A stretch of DNA of 64,000 nt from an uncultured Prevotellaceae bacterium (GCA_902776935.1 CACYRS010000005.1:1-64000), one strand, 5' to 3'; positions 8,562-16,865 are shown, counted from the stretch's first letter. Translations and numbers: made by a program. Notes: generated by a model from the sequence alone, not told the origin.

Positions 8562-8584
8562 AAATATTATTCCGCAATACTTAT

Positions 8585-8620
8585 AGGGTGTACCGGATTC
8601 AATCAGGTACACCCTTTAAT
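8585..8620 (+). terminator. Intrinsic terminator after ackA
   Basis: A perfect 10-bp inverted repeat, AGGGTGTACC (8585-8594) and GGTACACCCT (8606-8615), with an 11-nt loop, is followed by a short T-rich stretch. It lies 23 nt after the ackA stop. Confidence 0.8.
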
Positions 8621-8701
8621 AGACACAAACTTTGTACTCAGAAAAAGATAAAGAAATTGCTTAAAGAGTCGCATCGGTGTCACTAATTTTTATTAGCGAT
8701 T

Positions 8702-10753
8702 ATGAGAATGAAAAGGATTTTTAATTGGTTGCTAGCCACCACACTGACTATCTGTGCTTCGATAGTGTTTACGTCGTGTACCAATAGTATTGATAATCCG
8801 ACTCCAGACCCAGAGCCTACGCCAACGGAGGATCTGGCTGACTATACCGTGTTCGTCTACGGTCACTCTGGCGGACGTATGGATTTTATCATTGAAAGAG
8901 TATATAAGGGAATAATGCCGTTGCTTACCGACAAGAAGAAAGTACGCGTGCTTTTTTTCTACAAGTATGGCAATTCCAAGAATAGTGAATTTATCTCAGA
9001 ATATGCTAATGAGGACGAGGTGTTGCGCTTCGAACTGACGGCAGATACCGACTTAAGCAAGCTGAGAACTGAGGCCTGCTACGAGGAGAAGTCGAGGTTC
9101 CAGTTATACAACTCGCAGAATCTGACGGAACAGCTTAATTGGGTGGCAAAAACGGCTCCTGCCAAGCAATACATTGTGATGCTCTGGGGCCATGGTGCCG
9201 GTTTCAATGCAAAGGACGACTATTACAAAATGCCTACTACCACTCGTGCCGTGCTCTATGACGAGGGCTTTGATGGTCAGGGTATGAACATGTATGAGTT
9301 TAAGCAGGCATTGGAGGAATCGGCCATCAAGCACCCACTGATGATCTTTTTCCATAACTGCCTGATGGGTAATCTGGAATCGCTTACCACATTGCGTAAT
9401 CTGACCGACTACTTTGTCGCTTCCCAGCACCTGCTTGCCAGCGACGGATATATTGCCATAGAGTTCATGAAATCTCTGCTACAGACCACTGATATTGAGG
9501 CAGCCACCAAGCGCCTGTTCAACAATCTTGATCCCTGGAGAGAACGATATGGTTCATTCAACGGTGACCTCTCATTTATCAAGTCGCAGGGCATAGAGAA
9601 AATCAATGAACAGATGGATCGTCTCTGCTATCGTCTCTGCGACATCTATGCCACCCAGCGTGTAGCTATAGACAAGGCAACATGCAGTGTCTATAAGCCT
9701 AAGAAAGAGAAAGACCTCTACGACGCTGCCGACTATGCCGCCTGTCTGGCCCGTGAGACTAACGACGAGCAGCTGAAAGCCATAAGTAACGACCTGAACG
9801 CTGCCTTTGCTGAAGCTTTACTCGCACGTGCTTCTGTCAACAATAGAAAAGACCGCCTCGACAACTACTCTCTCTCAGTGACCATCGTAGATAAGAATAC
9901 TTTTGCCGGTGAGTTAAAAGATGACGTTGACAACTGGACCTTCACATTCGAGGAGTCGTATAAAGCAACAGCCTTCCATGACAACACGGGCTGGGGCCAC
10001 TGGTTAAATACCAACGAGCAGAAACCCACAGGCAATCCCTTCGGTTTCTCAGATTCTTATGATGACGATATAGAGCCAGGATTTCCATCTTCTGATATGA
10101 AGTATCTCCAGGAATGGAGTGCTGGCACAACAGTGTCGCCACAGGCTGTTGAAGCATTTGGCGGATTGGACAAATGCTTTGCTGCTGAGCCTATTCCTGA
10201 TGGCGTGTGGGAGCGTATGCAGGGCAAGACATATAAGGAGAACCCATACATAGGCCGGGATGACTTGCGCCATGTCAGGGCACTTCACCACGACTATGAC
10301 GGGCAGATACATATAGGCGAGATGATCTGCAACAAGCTGATAGCTGACCGCGTGGTCAAGATCTTGCGCCAGCTCTACGATGAGAGTTATCCTATCCAGA
10401 TGATGCTGCTCCCTGATGTCTTCAATGCCAATGATGAGGAGCAGATGTGTGCCAACAATTCGTCGTGTTTCTGTTACCGTGTCATCGCTGGTTCCACCAA
10501 GCTCTCGAAGCATGCACGCGGACTGGCAGTAGACATCAACACACTATACAATCCCTACTACAAGGATCTTGAGGACGGTACGCGCATCGTGCAACCCTCA
10601 ATCGCCAGCGCATACTGTGACCGTACTCAGTCATTCCAATACAAGATCGACCACGATGACCTCTGCTTCAAACTCTTCACTGCTGCAGGTTTCGAGTGGG
10701 GCGGTGACTGGACAACGTGTAAGGACTACCAGCATTTCGAACTCATCGAATAA
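8702..10753 (+). CDS. Lipoprotein fusing clostripain (C11) and M15 peptidases
   Basis: The 683-residue protein has a lipoprotein signal (lipobox FTSC, Cys about residue 26), then a short Pro/Glu/Thr linker. The next 400 residues are a clostripain-family (C11) cysteine peptidase domain: YIVMLWGHGAG carries the likely catalytic His164 and FFHNCLMGNLES the likely Cys220. C11 enzymes usually cut after Arg or Lys and self-activate. The C-terminal part, from about residue 560, is an M15 metallopeptidase of the D-Ala-D-Ala carboxypeptidase/endolysin type: SKHARGLAVDIN supplies the zinc ligands His604 and the following Asp, and WGGDW...DYQHFE supplies His678. M15 enzymes cleave peptidoglycan stem peptides or cross-links. 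Membrane-tethered C11 and M15 activities in one chain are unusual, and one domain could activate or target the other. No strong promoter box is visible in the 81 nt before the ATG. Domain calls are from motifs. Confidence 0.85.
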   Translation: MRMKRIFNWLLATTLTICASIVFTSCTNSIDNPTPDPEPTPTEDLADYTVFVYGHSGGRMDFIIERVYKGIMPLLTDKKKVRVLFFYKYGNSKNSEFISEYANEDEVLRFELTADTDLSKLRTEACYEEKSRFQLYNSQNLTEQLNWVAKTAPAKQYIVMLWGHGAGFNAKDDYYKMPTTTRAVLYDEGFDGQGMNMYEFKQALEESAIKHPLMIFFHNCLMGNLESLTTLRNLTDYFVASQHLLASDGYIAIEFMKSLLQTTDIEAATKRLFNNLDPWRERYGSFNGDLSFIKSQGIEKINEQMDRLCYRLCDIYATQRVAIDKATCSVYKPKKEKDLYDAADYAACLARETNDEQLKAISNDLNAAFAEALLARASVNNRKDRLDNYSLSVTIVDKNTFAGELKDDVDNWTFTFEESYKATAFHDNTGWGHWLNTNEQKPTGNPFGFSDSYDDDIEPGFPSSDMKYLQEWSAGTTVSPQAVEAFGGLDKCFAAEPIPDGVWERMQGKTYKENPYIGRDDLRHVRALHHDYDGQIHIGEMICNKLIADRVVKILRQLYDESYPIQMMLLPDVFNANDEEQMCANNSSCFCYRVIAGSTKLSKHARGLAVDINTLYNPYYKDLEDGTRIVQPSIASAYCDRTQSFQYKIDHDDLCFKLFTAAGFEWGGDWTTCKDYQHFELIE

Positions 10754-10758
10754 GCATA

Positions 10759-10980
10759 TTACTTGTTAGCATACCAGCTGACAATCTGGTCGCCTATGCT
10801 GGGGGCATAGAAGGCCGAGAAGTCAGAATACGCCACATCGTCGCCGCTATCATCCTTACCCGTTGCCTTTTTCACCTCAAGGGCAATGTGAGGCTCTATA
10901 CCGGCGTCGATGTTTTCACCAGCCTTGTTGACGAGGCGCGCACGGGCTGAGGACAGGATATAGCGGGATTTTTCAGAGAA
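10759..10980 (-). pseudogene. C-terminal remnant of a protein, possibly S41 peptidase
   Basis: An open minus-strand frame of 73 codons ends in TAA at 10761-10759 and has no start. A TAG lies in frame two codons upstream, where the homology-like part breaks off. The peptide contains SARARLVNKAGENIDAGIEP and ends SIGDQIVSWYANK. The run 'DAGIEPHIALEV' resembles the end of the catalytic domain of S41 (C-terminal-processing) peptidases in this phylum, but this is a weak assignment. It abuts a plus-strand remnant at about 10980. Confidence 0.5.
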
Positions 10981-11325
10981 TACCTACCCATATCGGCTGG
11001 CGACTACCAGTTTGTCTGCAATCTGTCTGCCAAGCACGACGACATTATCGAGATATTCACTTTCGAGCCAGGCAAGTCTGGATCCGTCATTCCCAAGCAG
11101 ACGGATTGTGCCGCTTTCCGTTGCTATTTCAAGACGCTGGGCTACCCACGTCAGTTTGAGTCACTCACCATTGAGTCCTCCTCACCATCAGGCATCGAAA
11201 CTGTTGAAAGTTCAGAGTCAGAAGTTGGCTGCTCAAACATCTACGACCTGCAAGGCCGCCGCATCACCGGCCAGCCCACTCGAGGCATCTATATCAAAGG
11301 AAATCGTAAAATACTGATGAAGTAG
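10981..11325 (+). pseudogene. C-terminal remnant with sorting-signal-like tail
   Basis: The plus-strand frame ending with TAG at 11323-11325 has no start codon upstream before a TGA at 10948. Its peptide ends NIYDLQGRRITGQPTRGIYI then KGNRKILMK. This is the pattern (YDLQGRR, then GIYI..G.K...K at the very end) seen at the C-termini of many secreted Prevotella and Bacteroides proteins, and is thought to be a secretion or sorting tail. The part before it (YLPISAGDYQFVCNLS) would be the last beta domain of a large secreted protein. The rest of the gene is missing, so this is a truncated leftover. The only ATG-initiated frame here, at 11012, is in another frame and meaningless. Confidence 0.6.
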
Positions 11326-11381
11326 AATAAAGAAAAGAGACACAGGTATTCTGAAATGATTGCGATTTTTTTCTATAATGC

Positions 11382-11412
11382 TTTGGTATTTGAAAACAAA
11401 GTCGTATCTTTG
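11382..11412 (+). promoter_or_regulatory. Promoter of the 259-aa secreted protein gene
   Basis: TTTG at 11382-11385 and TATCTTTG at 11405-11412 are 19 nt apart, the Bacteroidetes -33/-7 arrangement. The start codon follows at 11443. This places the true start downstream of the first in-frame ATG at 11356. Confidence 0.75.
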
Positions 11413-11442
11413 CAGCGTATTTTCAATAAATTACTAACAAAT

Positions 11443-12222
11443 ATGAAAAAAAGATTAATTGTTTTGTCAATCCTTGGAGCAATGATAATTGTTCCTGCAA
11501 ATGCTCAGTGGAACACCTGGCACACCACTCAGGCCATAAGTGGCGGTTTTGGACTTTTAGGCTCTATCGTAGAGTCAGCTGAGCGTAAGAAGGCAATGGA
11601 AATTTGGGAACGTGAGAAAGTGCAGTATCAGCCAACCTTCAAAAAGGTTCAGGATGAAGCTAAGCAGCTGGAAATCGAGGAGAAGTGGCAGGACTGTCTC
11701 GAGAAATATGAAGAGGTTTCAAAGCTAAACTGCGACTATGGTTATACCGATCAGAAAGCTATTAGCACGAAGATTACCAGCCTTTACGAGAAAGCCGGAC
11801 GTACAGAGGAAGGTCCAAGTGTTGTCAACAATAAAAGTGTGACACTGCCCGATTACTCTAATTACCGTTTTACACTGCAAAATCCTATTACCAAAGGAAA
11901 GAAAGACAATACTTCTACAAAGATTGTCCGTGTAAGCTGCTCTGACACCGAGACGCGTATCGAACTTGAATGCGAGGCATCTTTCCCTAACTTTGATGTC
12001 TGTATCATGCCTGGTACTTATATTAAAGCCAAGGGAAGTGGCAAGTTAAAGCTTTCTGCTGTTGAGAATATCACTACCAGCCCCACTAATACACGTATTC
12101 CCTGGCCTTATCAAAAACTCCGCTTCGCTCTTCTTTTCCCGGCACTGCCTGCATCAGCAGAAGTGTTCGAACTGATTGAACCATCCAGCGACTGGAAGTT
12201 CAAGGATATCAGATGTAAGTAA
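11443..12222 (+). CDS. Unknown secreted protein with coiled-coil/TPR-like part
   Basis: I do not recognise the family. From the ATG at 11443 the protein has 259 residues and a type I signal peptide (MKKRLIVLS..., predicted cut after PANA, before QWN), so it is exported to the periplasm or beyond. After a short Gly-rich segment there is a charged helical stretch (about residues 45-105: ERKKAMEIWEREKVQYQ, and so on) with 'WQDCLEKYEEVSKLN', similar to one tetratricopeptide unit. The C-terminal half is beta-rich and starts with SVTLPDYSNYRFTLQNP. It may be a small immunoglobulin-like domain. The 29 residues in the longer frame come from the promoter region. It is followed 8 nt later by kdgK, which suggests cotranscription, although I see no functional link. 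Confidence 0.75.
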   Translation: MKKRLIVLSILGAMIIVPANAQWNTWHTTQAISGGFGLLGSIVESAERKKAMEIWEREKVQYQPTFKKVQDEAKQLEIEEKWQDCLEKYEEVSKLNCDYGYTDQKAISTKITSLYEKAGRTEEGPSVVNNKSVTLPDYSNYRFTLQNPITKGKKDNTSTKIVRVSCSDTETRIELECEASFPNFDVCIMPGTYIKAKGSGKLKLSAVENITTSPTNTRIPWPYQKLRFALLFPALPASAEVFELIEPSSDWKFKDIRCK

Positions 12223-12230
12223 AATCATTC

Positions 12231-13292
12231 ATGAACAGACGTAGAATTGTAACTTTTGGAGAACTGCTTCTCCGTTTCTCAAAGCCAGGTCAGCTGCGAC
12301 TGACGCAGGGAGATATGTTTACCAGCAAGTATGGCGGCAGCGAGGCTAACGTGGCTGTATCGCTGGCAACGCAGGGCGAGGAAGTGACATATATCACCCG
12401 TCTGCCAGACACTCCTGTGGGTCATGCCGGAGCAATGAACCTCGCACAACTGGGAGTTGACACCAGCCGTGTGCTCTACGGCGGACAGCGTATAGGCACA
12501 TATTACTTCGAGCCACCAGCAGGCATGCGTGCCGCCAAGGTGATATATGACCGTAGCGGTTCGGCATATTACGACCTCAAGCCGGGTCTGATTCCCTGGC
12601 GCGAGATACTCAAGGACTGTGCCTATTTCCATGTATCGGGTATCACGGCAGCTATCTCTCAACAGGCAGCAGAGGCTACCTTCGAGGCTCTCGACATCGC
12701 TGATGAGCTGGGAGTAACGGTTTGTTTCGATATCAACTACCGTAAGAACCTATGGAAATACGAAGGGGCTGCTCCTCGAGAGACACTGAGTCGTATGCTC
12801 TCACGCTGCGACATGATGTTTGGCGATGCCATAGAGTTCGAATGGCTCTCACAGCATCCGCAGCCACCATTCACAGCCACCGACTCAAACTTCGAGATGC
12901 AGATGAAGGAATATGGCGAGTGGTTTGACGAGCTGCACGCCCAGTATCCACGTCTGAAACACTGGATGATGGGAATGAGAAACATGGTAAGTTCCAACCA
13001 TCACACACTGACAGCACTCCTCTGGACAGAGGGCAAACTGCTCCAGGCTCCGATTATAGATATCCCTGATGTGGTTGACCCTGTAGGCGTGGGCGATGCC
13101 TTCATGGGCGGATGGCTGCATGCAGTAAACCTCTTCCCTGACGACAGGCAGAAACAACTGAACTACTCTCTTGCCGCCGCAGCACTGAAGAATACCGTGC
13201 CGGGCGATTTCAACCTCTCGACAGAAGAAGAGATATTGGATGTGATGCTTGGCAAATACGATTCCAAGACGCTTTACAAGACAATAGAATAA
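12231..13292 (+). CDS. kdgK: 2-dehydro-3-deoxygluconokinase (PfkB family)
   Basis: KdgK phosphorylates 2-keto-3-deoxygluconate with ATP, giving KDPG for aldolase cleavage. It serves uronate (pectin, alginate) and gluconate catabolism. The 353-residue protein has the PfkB layout: an N-terminal TFGELLLRFS and GGSEANVAVSLA (the first PfkB signature, near residues 35-46), a substrate lid, CFDINYRKNLW near residue 165, and the ATP-site/catalytic signature DPVGVGDAFMGGW near residue 283. The second position of that motif is Pro where most PfkB kinases have Thr, as in other Bacteroidetes KDG kinases. Substrate assignment rests on similarity to KdgK rather than on sugar-binding residues I can prove. 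No KDPG aldolase is adjacent. A gluconate-type SDR lies elsewhere in the window (58.1-58.9 kb). Confidence 0.85.
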   Translation: MNRRRIVTFGELLLRFSKPGQLRLTQGDMFTSKYGGSEANVAVSLATQGEEVTYITRLPDTPVGHAGAMNLAQLGVDTSRVLYGGQRIGTYYFEPPAGMRAAKVIYDRSGSAYYDLKPGLIPWREILKDCAYFHVSGITAAISQQAAEATFEALDIADELGVTVCFDINYRKNLWKYEGAAPRETLSRMLSRCDMMFGDAIEFEWLSQHPQPPFTATDSNFEMQMKEYGEWFDELHAQYPRLKHWMMGMRNMVSSNHHTLTALLWTEGKLLQAPIIDIPDVVDPVGVGDAFMGGWLHAVNLFPDDRQKQLNYSLAAAALKNTVPGDFNLSTEEEILDVMLGKYDSKTLYKTIE

Positions 13293-13300
13293 AAATGATT

Positions 13301-13322
13301 ATCCCCGCCTGACAGCGGGGAT
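13301..13322. terminator. Hairpin between convergent kdgK and lpxH
   Basis: ATCCCCGC (13301-13308) and GCGGGGAT (13315-13322) form a perfect 8-bp, GC-rich stem with a 6-nt loop, placed between two convergent genes. T-runs are weak on the plus side and better on the minus side, so it may serve both, chiefly lpxH. Confidence 0.65.
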
Positions 13323-13338
13323 GATTCTTAATAGGCTT

Positions 13339-14103
13339 TTATGGTCGGCTCTCGCCTTCGATGTATTGCGACATCAGGAGATGCTCGCCATCATAGACGA
13401 TATAGGAGAATTGTGTTATCCAGTCGCCGAGGATAATCATACGGGCCTTCTTGGTGAGCTGTAAGTCAACCTCGATATGTCGGTGGCCGTAGATGAAATA
13501 GTCGACATTGGAGTGATATTGGATATATTTCTTCGTGAAGAGCACGAGGTGTTCGCGGCTCTCGCCCATATATGCGGGCTCTTCGTTGTTGGGGCGCTTC
13601 AGACGTGAGTGTTTGGCCCAATTGAGACCGAACCACATTCCCCAGCGTGGATGGAGTGAGGAGAATAGCCACTGGCAGGTCTTGTTGTGGAAGATAGCTT
13701 TGATGAGCTTGAAACTCTTGTTGGGGTCGCCCAGGCCGTCGCCATGAGCCAGGAAGAATACCTTACCGTAGATCTCTGTAGTCAGAGGCTGCTTATGCAG
13801 TATCACGCCACATTCCTTCTCCAGATACTCATAGGCCCAGATATCATGATTGCCTGTGAAGTAATGCACCTCGACGCCCATGTCGGTTAGTTCGGAGATC
13901 TTTCCCAGGAAACGGGTAAAACCCTTTGGCACCACATATCTGTATTCGTACCAGAAGTCAAACATGTCGCCCAGCAGATATATGGCTGCTGCCTTCTCCT
14001 TTATGGAGTCAAGGAAGCGCACAAGCCTTCGCTCCTGCATCCTCTGGTGAGGTATTGCAAGCGAACCTAAATGGGCATCACTAAGAAAATATATTGGTTT
14101 CAT
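13339..14103 (-). CDS. lpxH: UDP-2,3-diacylglucosamine diphosphatase LpxH
   Basis: LpxH hydrolyses UDP-2,3-diacylglucosamine to lipid X plus UMP on the cytoplasmic face of the inner membrane, an essential step of lipid A synthesis. The 254-residue protein shows the calcineurin-like metallophosphatase motifs in order: FLSDAHLGS near residue 6, LLGDMFDFWYEYR near residue 44, FTGNHDIW near residue 79, FLAHGDGLGD near residue 115 and YGHRHIE near residue 205. The tyrosine- and arginine-rich segment after the GDxFDFW motif fits LpxH rather than a general phosphoesterase. Length is normal. The DUF59 gene ends close upstream (stop at 14105), so the pair is probably one transcript from the promoter at 14456. 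Confidence 0.92.
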   Translation of the reverse strand: MKPIYFLSDAHLGSLAIPHQRMQERRLVRFLDSIKEKAAAIYLLGDMFDFWYEYRYVVPKGFTRFLGKISELTDMGVEVHYFTGNHDIWAYEYLEKECGVILHKQPLTTEIYGKVFFLAHGDGLGDPNKSFKLIKAIFHNKTCQWLFSSLHPRWGMWFGLNWAKHSRLKRPNNEEPAYMGESREHLVLFTKKYIQYHSNVDYFIYGHRHIEVDLQLTKKARMIILGDWITQFSYIVYDGEHLLMSQYIEGESRP

Positions 14104-14104
14104 A

Positions 14105-14425
14105 TCAGTCGAATCCCAGTTCTACCCTTGCTTCTTCACTCATCATACTCTGGTCCCAGGCGGGCTCGAAGACGAGGTTTACATTGGCACCTTTCACACC
14201 GTCGACACTCTCCACCTTCGTGCGTACATCTTCTAATATAAAGTCGGCAGCGGGACAGTTGGGGGCAGTAAAGGTCATGTCAAGCTCCACTGAGCTGTCG
14301 TCCCGAACGTCAATCTTATATATCATTCCCAGGTCGTATATGTTGACGGGAATCTCCGGGTCGTAGACGGTCTTAAGCACATCCACGATACGCTCTTCTA
14401 TCTTTGTCTTTTCTTCTTGTGTCAT
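14105..14425 (-). CDS. DUF59/MIP18 iron-sulfur assembly protein (SufT-like)
   Basis: A 106-residue single-domain protein of the MIP18/DUF59 family, whose members help mature iron-sulfur proteins in the cytoplasm. The core DPEIPVNIYDLGMIYKIDV (near residue 25) and the conserved Cys in TFTAPNCPAADFI (near residue 65) are both present. The C-terminus VNLVFEPAWDQSMMSEEARVELGFD carries the W-[DS]-x-x-x-M/I-[ST]-E-E-A-[RK] ending typical of the PaaD/SufT type. I place the start at the Met of MTQEEKTK. The longer frame to 14461 would read through the promoter -7 box. No suf genes are adjacent. Confidence 0.88.
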   Translation of the reverse strand: MTQEEKTKIEERIVDVLKTVYDPEIPVNIYDLGMIYKIDVRDDSSVELDMTFTAPNCPAADFILEDVRTKVESVDGVKGANVNLVFEPAWDQSMMSEEARVELGFD

Positions 14426-14448
14426 TACCTTAATTATATTATATGGTG

Positions 14449-14456
14449 CAAAGGTA
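14449..14456 (-). promoter_or_regulatory. -7 box for DUF59-lpxH transcript
   Basis: The minus strand reads TACCTTTG, 23 nt before the chosen ATG at 14425. This fixes the start of the DUF59 protein downstream of the longer open frame. Confidence 0.65.
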
Positions 14457-14494
14457 ATCAATAATCTCGAAAAACCAAAGAAAACTAATCATTT

Positions 14495-15181
14495 TTAGCA
14501 TTTGCCCACTTCGTGGAAGCTGTAGTACTGTCCGTCGGTAACTATCACGTGGTCCATAAAGCGGATATGCATCAGCTCGCAGGCTCGTTGGATACCGCGG
14601 GTAAGATCATTGTCTGACCTGCTGGGAGTGAGGCTTCCCGAGGGATGGTTATGGCATACTGCCATAATGGTGGCATTACACAGCACAGCCTCGCGGATGA
14701 TGATTCGGATATCTACTATCGTCTCGCTGATGCCGCCGCGTGCGATGCGTACCTTCTTGATGAGACGGTAGTTCTGGTTGAGATACAAGGCCCAGAACTC
14801 CTCCACGTCGAGGTCTCTCATCAGGGATATCATCTCGTTGTAGATGTTGGTAGCCGTCTCAAGTTTCGGACGTTCCTCGGGACTTGCAGCGTTACGGCGG
14901 TTGCCCAGTTCGCATGCTGCGAGGATGGTGATGGCCTTCGCCTCGCCGATGCCGTTATACTGGCACAGCTCGTTGATGGTCTTCTTACCTAAGGTGTTCA
15001 GGTTGTTGTTGCAGTCGTTGAGCACTCGTTTCATCAAGTCTACTGCGCTCTCTTTCGTGGAGCCGGAGCCGATAAGTATGGCCAACAACTCGGCATTGCT
15101 CAGTGCTTCCGAACCGAGTGCCATCATCTTTTCACGCGGGCGGTCTTCTTCTGCCCATTGATTGATGTTGAGTTTTTCCAT
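14495..15181 (-). CDS. radC: RadC family protein (JAB/MPN domain)
   Basis: The 228-residue protein has an N-terminal helical part with a helix-hairpin-helix-like segment (LCQYNGIGEAKAITILAACELG near residue 75) and a C-terminal JAB/MPN metallo-domain. The JAMM-type metal site is visible as VCHNHPSGSLTPSRSD near residues 178-193, with two His, the Ser and the Asp. RadC was named as a DNA repair protein, but that role has been disputed and the biochemical activity is still uncertain. Similar genes occur on both chromosomes and mobile elements. Here it sits alone between lpxH-DUF59 and a glycosyltransferase, all on the minus strand, and looks like the chromosomal copy. Confidence 0.92.
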   Translation of the reverse strand: MEKLNINQWAEEDRPREKMMALGSEALSNAELLAILIGSGSTKESAVDLMKRVLNDCNNNLNTLGKKTINELCQYNGIGEAKAITILAACELGNRRNAASPEERPKLETATNIYNEMISLMRDLDVEEFWALYLNQNYRLIKKVRIARGGISETIVDIRIIIREAVLCNATIMAVCHNHPSGSLTPSRSDNDLTRGIQRACELMHIRFMDHVIVTDGQYYSFHEVGKC

Positions 15182-15215
15182 AGAAGATTAACAATTAATT
15201 TTTATTTTTATTTTT

Positions 15216-16253
15216 TTATTTATAGAATGTTTTCTCGAACGCCTGAAACTCGTCTTGCTTCCTTACGCACCGTTTCCACCAGGACTCGATGAAGCCTAAG
15301 CCATAACCCATCAGTTGTGTGAAGGCTGCGGGTATGGATAGAAGGCCCACCCATAGGCTCTTGTTCCTGATGCTTGAATCGATACATATGATGAGACAAT
15401 ATAATAATATAGGTATCCAAGGGGCGAAACACATCCAGTAGAACTGGTCTCTGTCGACATAATGCATCAGCGCACGTCCGACAGCAGAGATGAGTATCAG
15501 GCCGATGACACCAACGGTGAATACCGTAGGTAGCAGATGAACAAGTTTCATGGTCCCGGGATGGCGCTTCTCAAGGTTTATGCGCGCGATACCACTATTA
15601 TATACCTGACGGAAGAATTTCTTGAAGTCTGTACGGCGCTTATGCCACACCCATGCCTCAGGTAAGAGACGGGGCTTAAAGCCAGCCTCCACGATACGGT
15701 AGGAGAAGTCGATATCCTCACCAAAACGCATCTTCGAGAATCCTCCGAGTTTCAGATATATGTCTCTGCGTATGCCCATATTAAAGGAGCGTGGGTAGAA
15801 CTTATCCAGCTTTGCCTTGCCTCCACGAATACCGCCAGTGGTAAAGAAGGAGGTCATCGAGTAGCTGATGGCCTTCTGCACAGGAGTGAAGGATTCGTGG
15901 GCAGCATCAGGACCTCCGAAAGCCTCTGATGGATTCTGGCGGAGCTCATCGTCTATTGCCTTTAGATAACCTGTAGGCAATACCACGTCTGAATCAAGGA
16001 TTATCACGTATTCACCTTTGGCACGTTCCACTCCGTAGTTACGGCTCTGTCCCGGGCCGCTGTTCTCCTTGGCATAATAATGCAAAGCAAGGATGCCTGC
16101 GTATTTATCGCAAACATCCTTGCAGGGCTTTACCGATCCGTCCTCTACAATGATTACCTCGAAATCCTTTAGTGTCTGATTAGATAGGCTTTCGAGTAAT
16201 TCGTCCACTTCATCGGGACGATTGTATACGGGGACGATGATCGAGTATTTCAT
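15216..16253 (-). CDS. Family 2 glycosyltransferase, membrane-anchored
   Basis: A 345-residue inverting GT-A glycosyltransferase. The N-terminus YSIIVPVYNRPDEVDELLESL and VIIVEDGS form the nucleotide-binding fold. ENSGPGQSRNYGVERAKGEYVIILDSDVVLP (residues about 82-113) carries the DSD metal-binding motif, and FGEDIDFSYRIVEAG near residue 200 carries the ED acid motif. The C-terminal third holds hydrophobic segments (about residues 245-265 and 280-300) that should anchor it in the cytoplasmic membrane. The acceptor is unknown, and a surface polysaccharide or glycolipid is likely. Its start overlaps the efp stop by one base (TAATG), so translation is coupled to elongation factor P. Confidence 0.88.
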   Translation of the reverse strand: MKYSIIVPVYNRPDEVDELLESLSNQTLKDFEVIIVEDGSVKPCKDVCDKYAGILALHYYAKENSGPGQSRNYGVERAKGEYVIILDSDVVLPTGYLKAIDDELRQNPSEAFGGPDAAHESFTPVQKAISYSMTSFFTTGGIRGGKAKLDKFYPRSFNMGIRRDIYLKLGGFSKMRFGEDIDFSYRIVEAGFKPRLLPEAWVWHKRRTDFKKFFRQVYNSGIARINLEKRHPGTMKLVHLLPTVFTVGVIGLILISAVGRALMHYVDRDQFYWMCFAPWIPILLYCLIICIDSSIRNKSLWVGLLSIPAAFTQLMGYGLGFIESWWKRCVRKQDEFQAFEKTFYK

Positions 16254-16819
16254 TATTCCTTTACGCGGTTCAGGTATGAGCCGTCGCGAGTGTCAACCTG
16301 GATAAGGTCGCCCTCGTTGATGAACAGAGGCACGCGGATCTCAACACCTGTCTCCAGAGTAGCTGGCTTCAGGGTGTTGGTTGCTGTGTCGCCCTTAACG
16401 CCTGGCTCAGAGTGAACAACACGGAGGTTGGTCTTTACTGGCATCTCAGCGTAGAGCACTGTACCGTCGGTGGTGTCTGAAACAACCTCCACGATATCGC
16501 TCTCCTTCATATACTCATGACCGATAACGAGTTCGTTGTCGATGGGAATCTGCTCGAAAGTCTCCTGATTCATGAAGATACGACCGCTCTGGTCCTCATA
16601 CAGATACTGATAAGGACGACGCTCGATGATAACGTCCTCCAGCTTCTCACCGATGTTGAAGCGACGCTCCAGCACGCGACCGTCAGAAACGTTCTTCACC
16701 TTGATGATCATAATTGTGTTACCCTTACCTGGCTTGCGATGCTGGAAATCGATGCAAACCCAAATACTACCATCCATACGGATAGCAGTTCCTTTTTTAA
16801 TGTCTTGCGAATTAATCAT
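16253..16819 (-). CDS. efp: Elongation factor P
   Basis: EF-P binds ribosomes stalled on consecutive prolines and promotes peptide bond formation. The 188-residue protein has the three-domain layout: an N-terminal KOW-like domain with the loop HRKPGKGNT, whose tip lysine (Lys32) is the position modified in many bacteria, an OB domain, and a C-terminal domain with the signature-like VRVPLFINEGDLIQVDTRDGSYL (here IRVPLF...). No EpmA-type lysylase or other modification gene is adjacent. The promoter lies 40 nt upstream and is divergent from rpmH. The next gene is the glycosyltransferase, overlapping by one base. Confidence 0.97.
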   Translation of the reverse strand: MINSQDIKKGTAIRMDGSIWVCIDFQHRKPGKGNTIMIIKVKNVSDGRVLERRFNIGEKLEDVIIERRPYQYLYEDQSGRIFMNQETFEQIPIDNELVIGHEYMKESDIVEVVSDTTDGTVLYAEMPVKTNLRVVHSEPGVKGDTATNTLKPATLETGVEIRVPLFINEGDLIQVDTRDGSYLNRVKE

Positions 16820-16857
16820 ATTACCTTAAACTATTGATATTGTTACTTTTTCGGGTG

Positions 16858-16865
16858 CAAAGTTA
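16858..16865 (-). promoter_or_regulatory. efp -7 box
   Basis: The minus strand reads TAACTTTG, matching TAnnTTTG, 38 nt before the efp start. It is divergent from the rpmH promoter within the same 195-nt gap. Confidence 0.7.
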
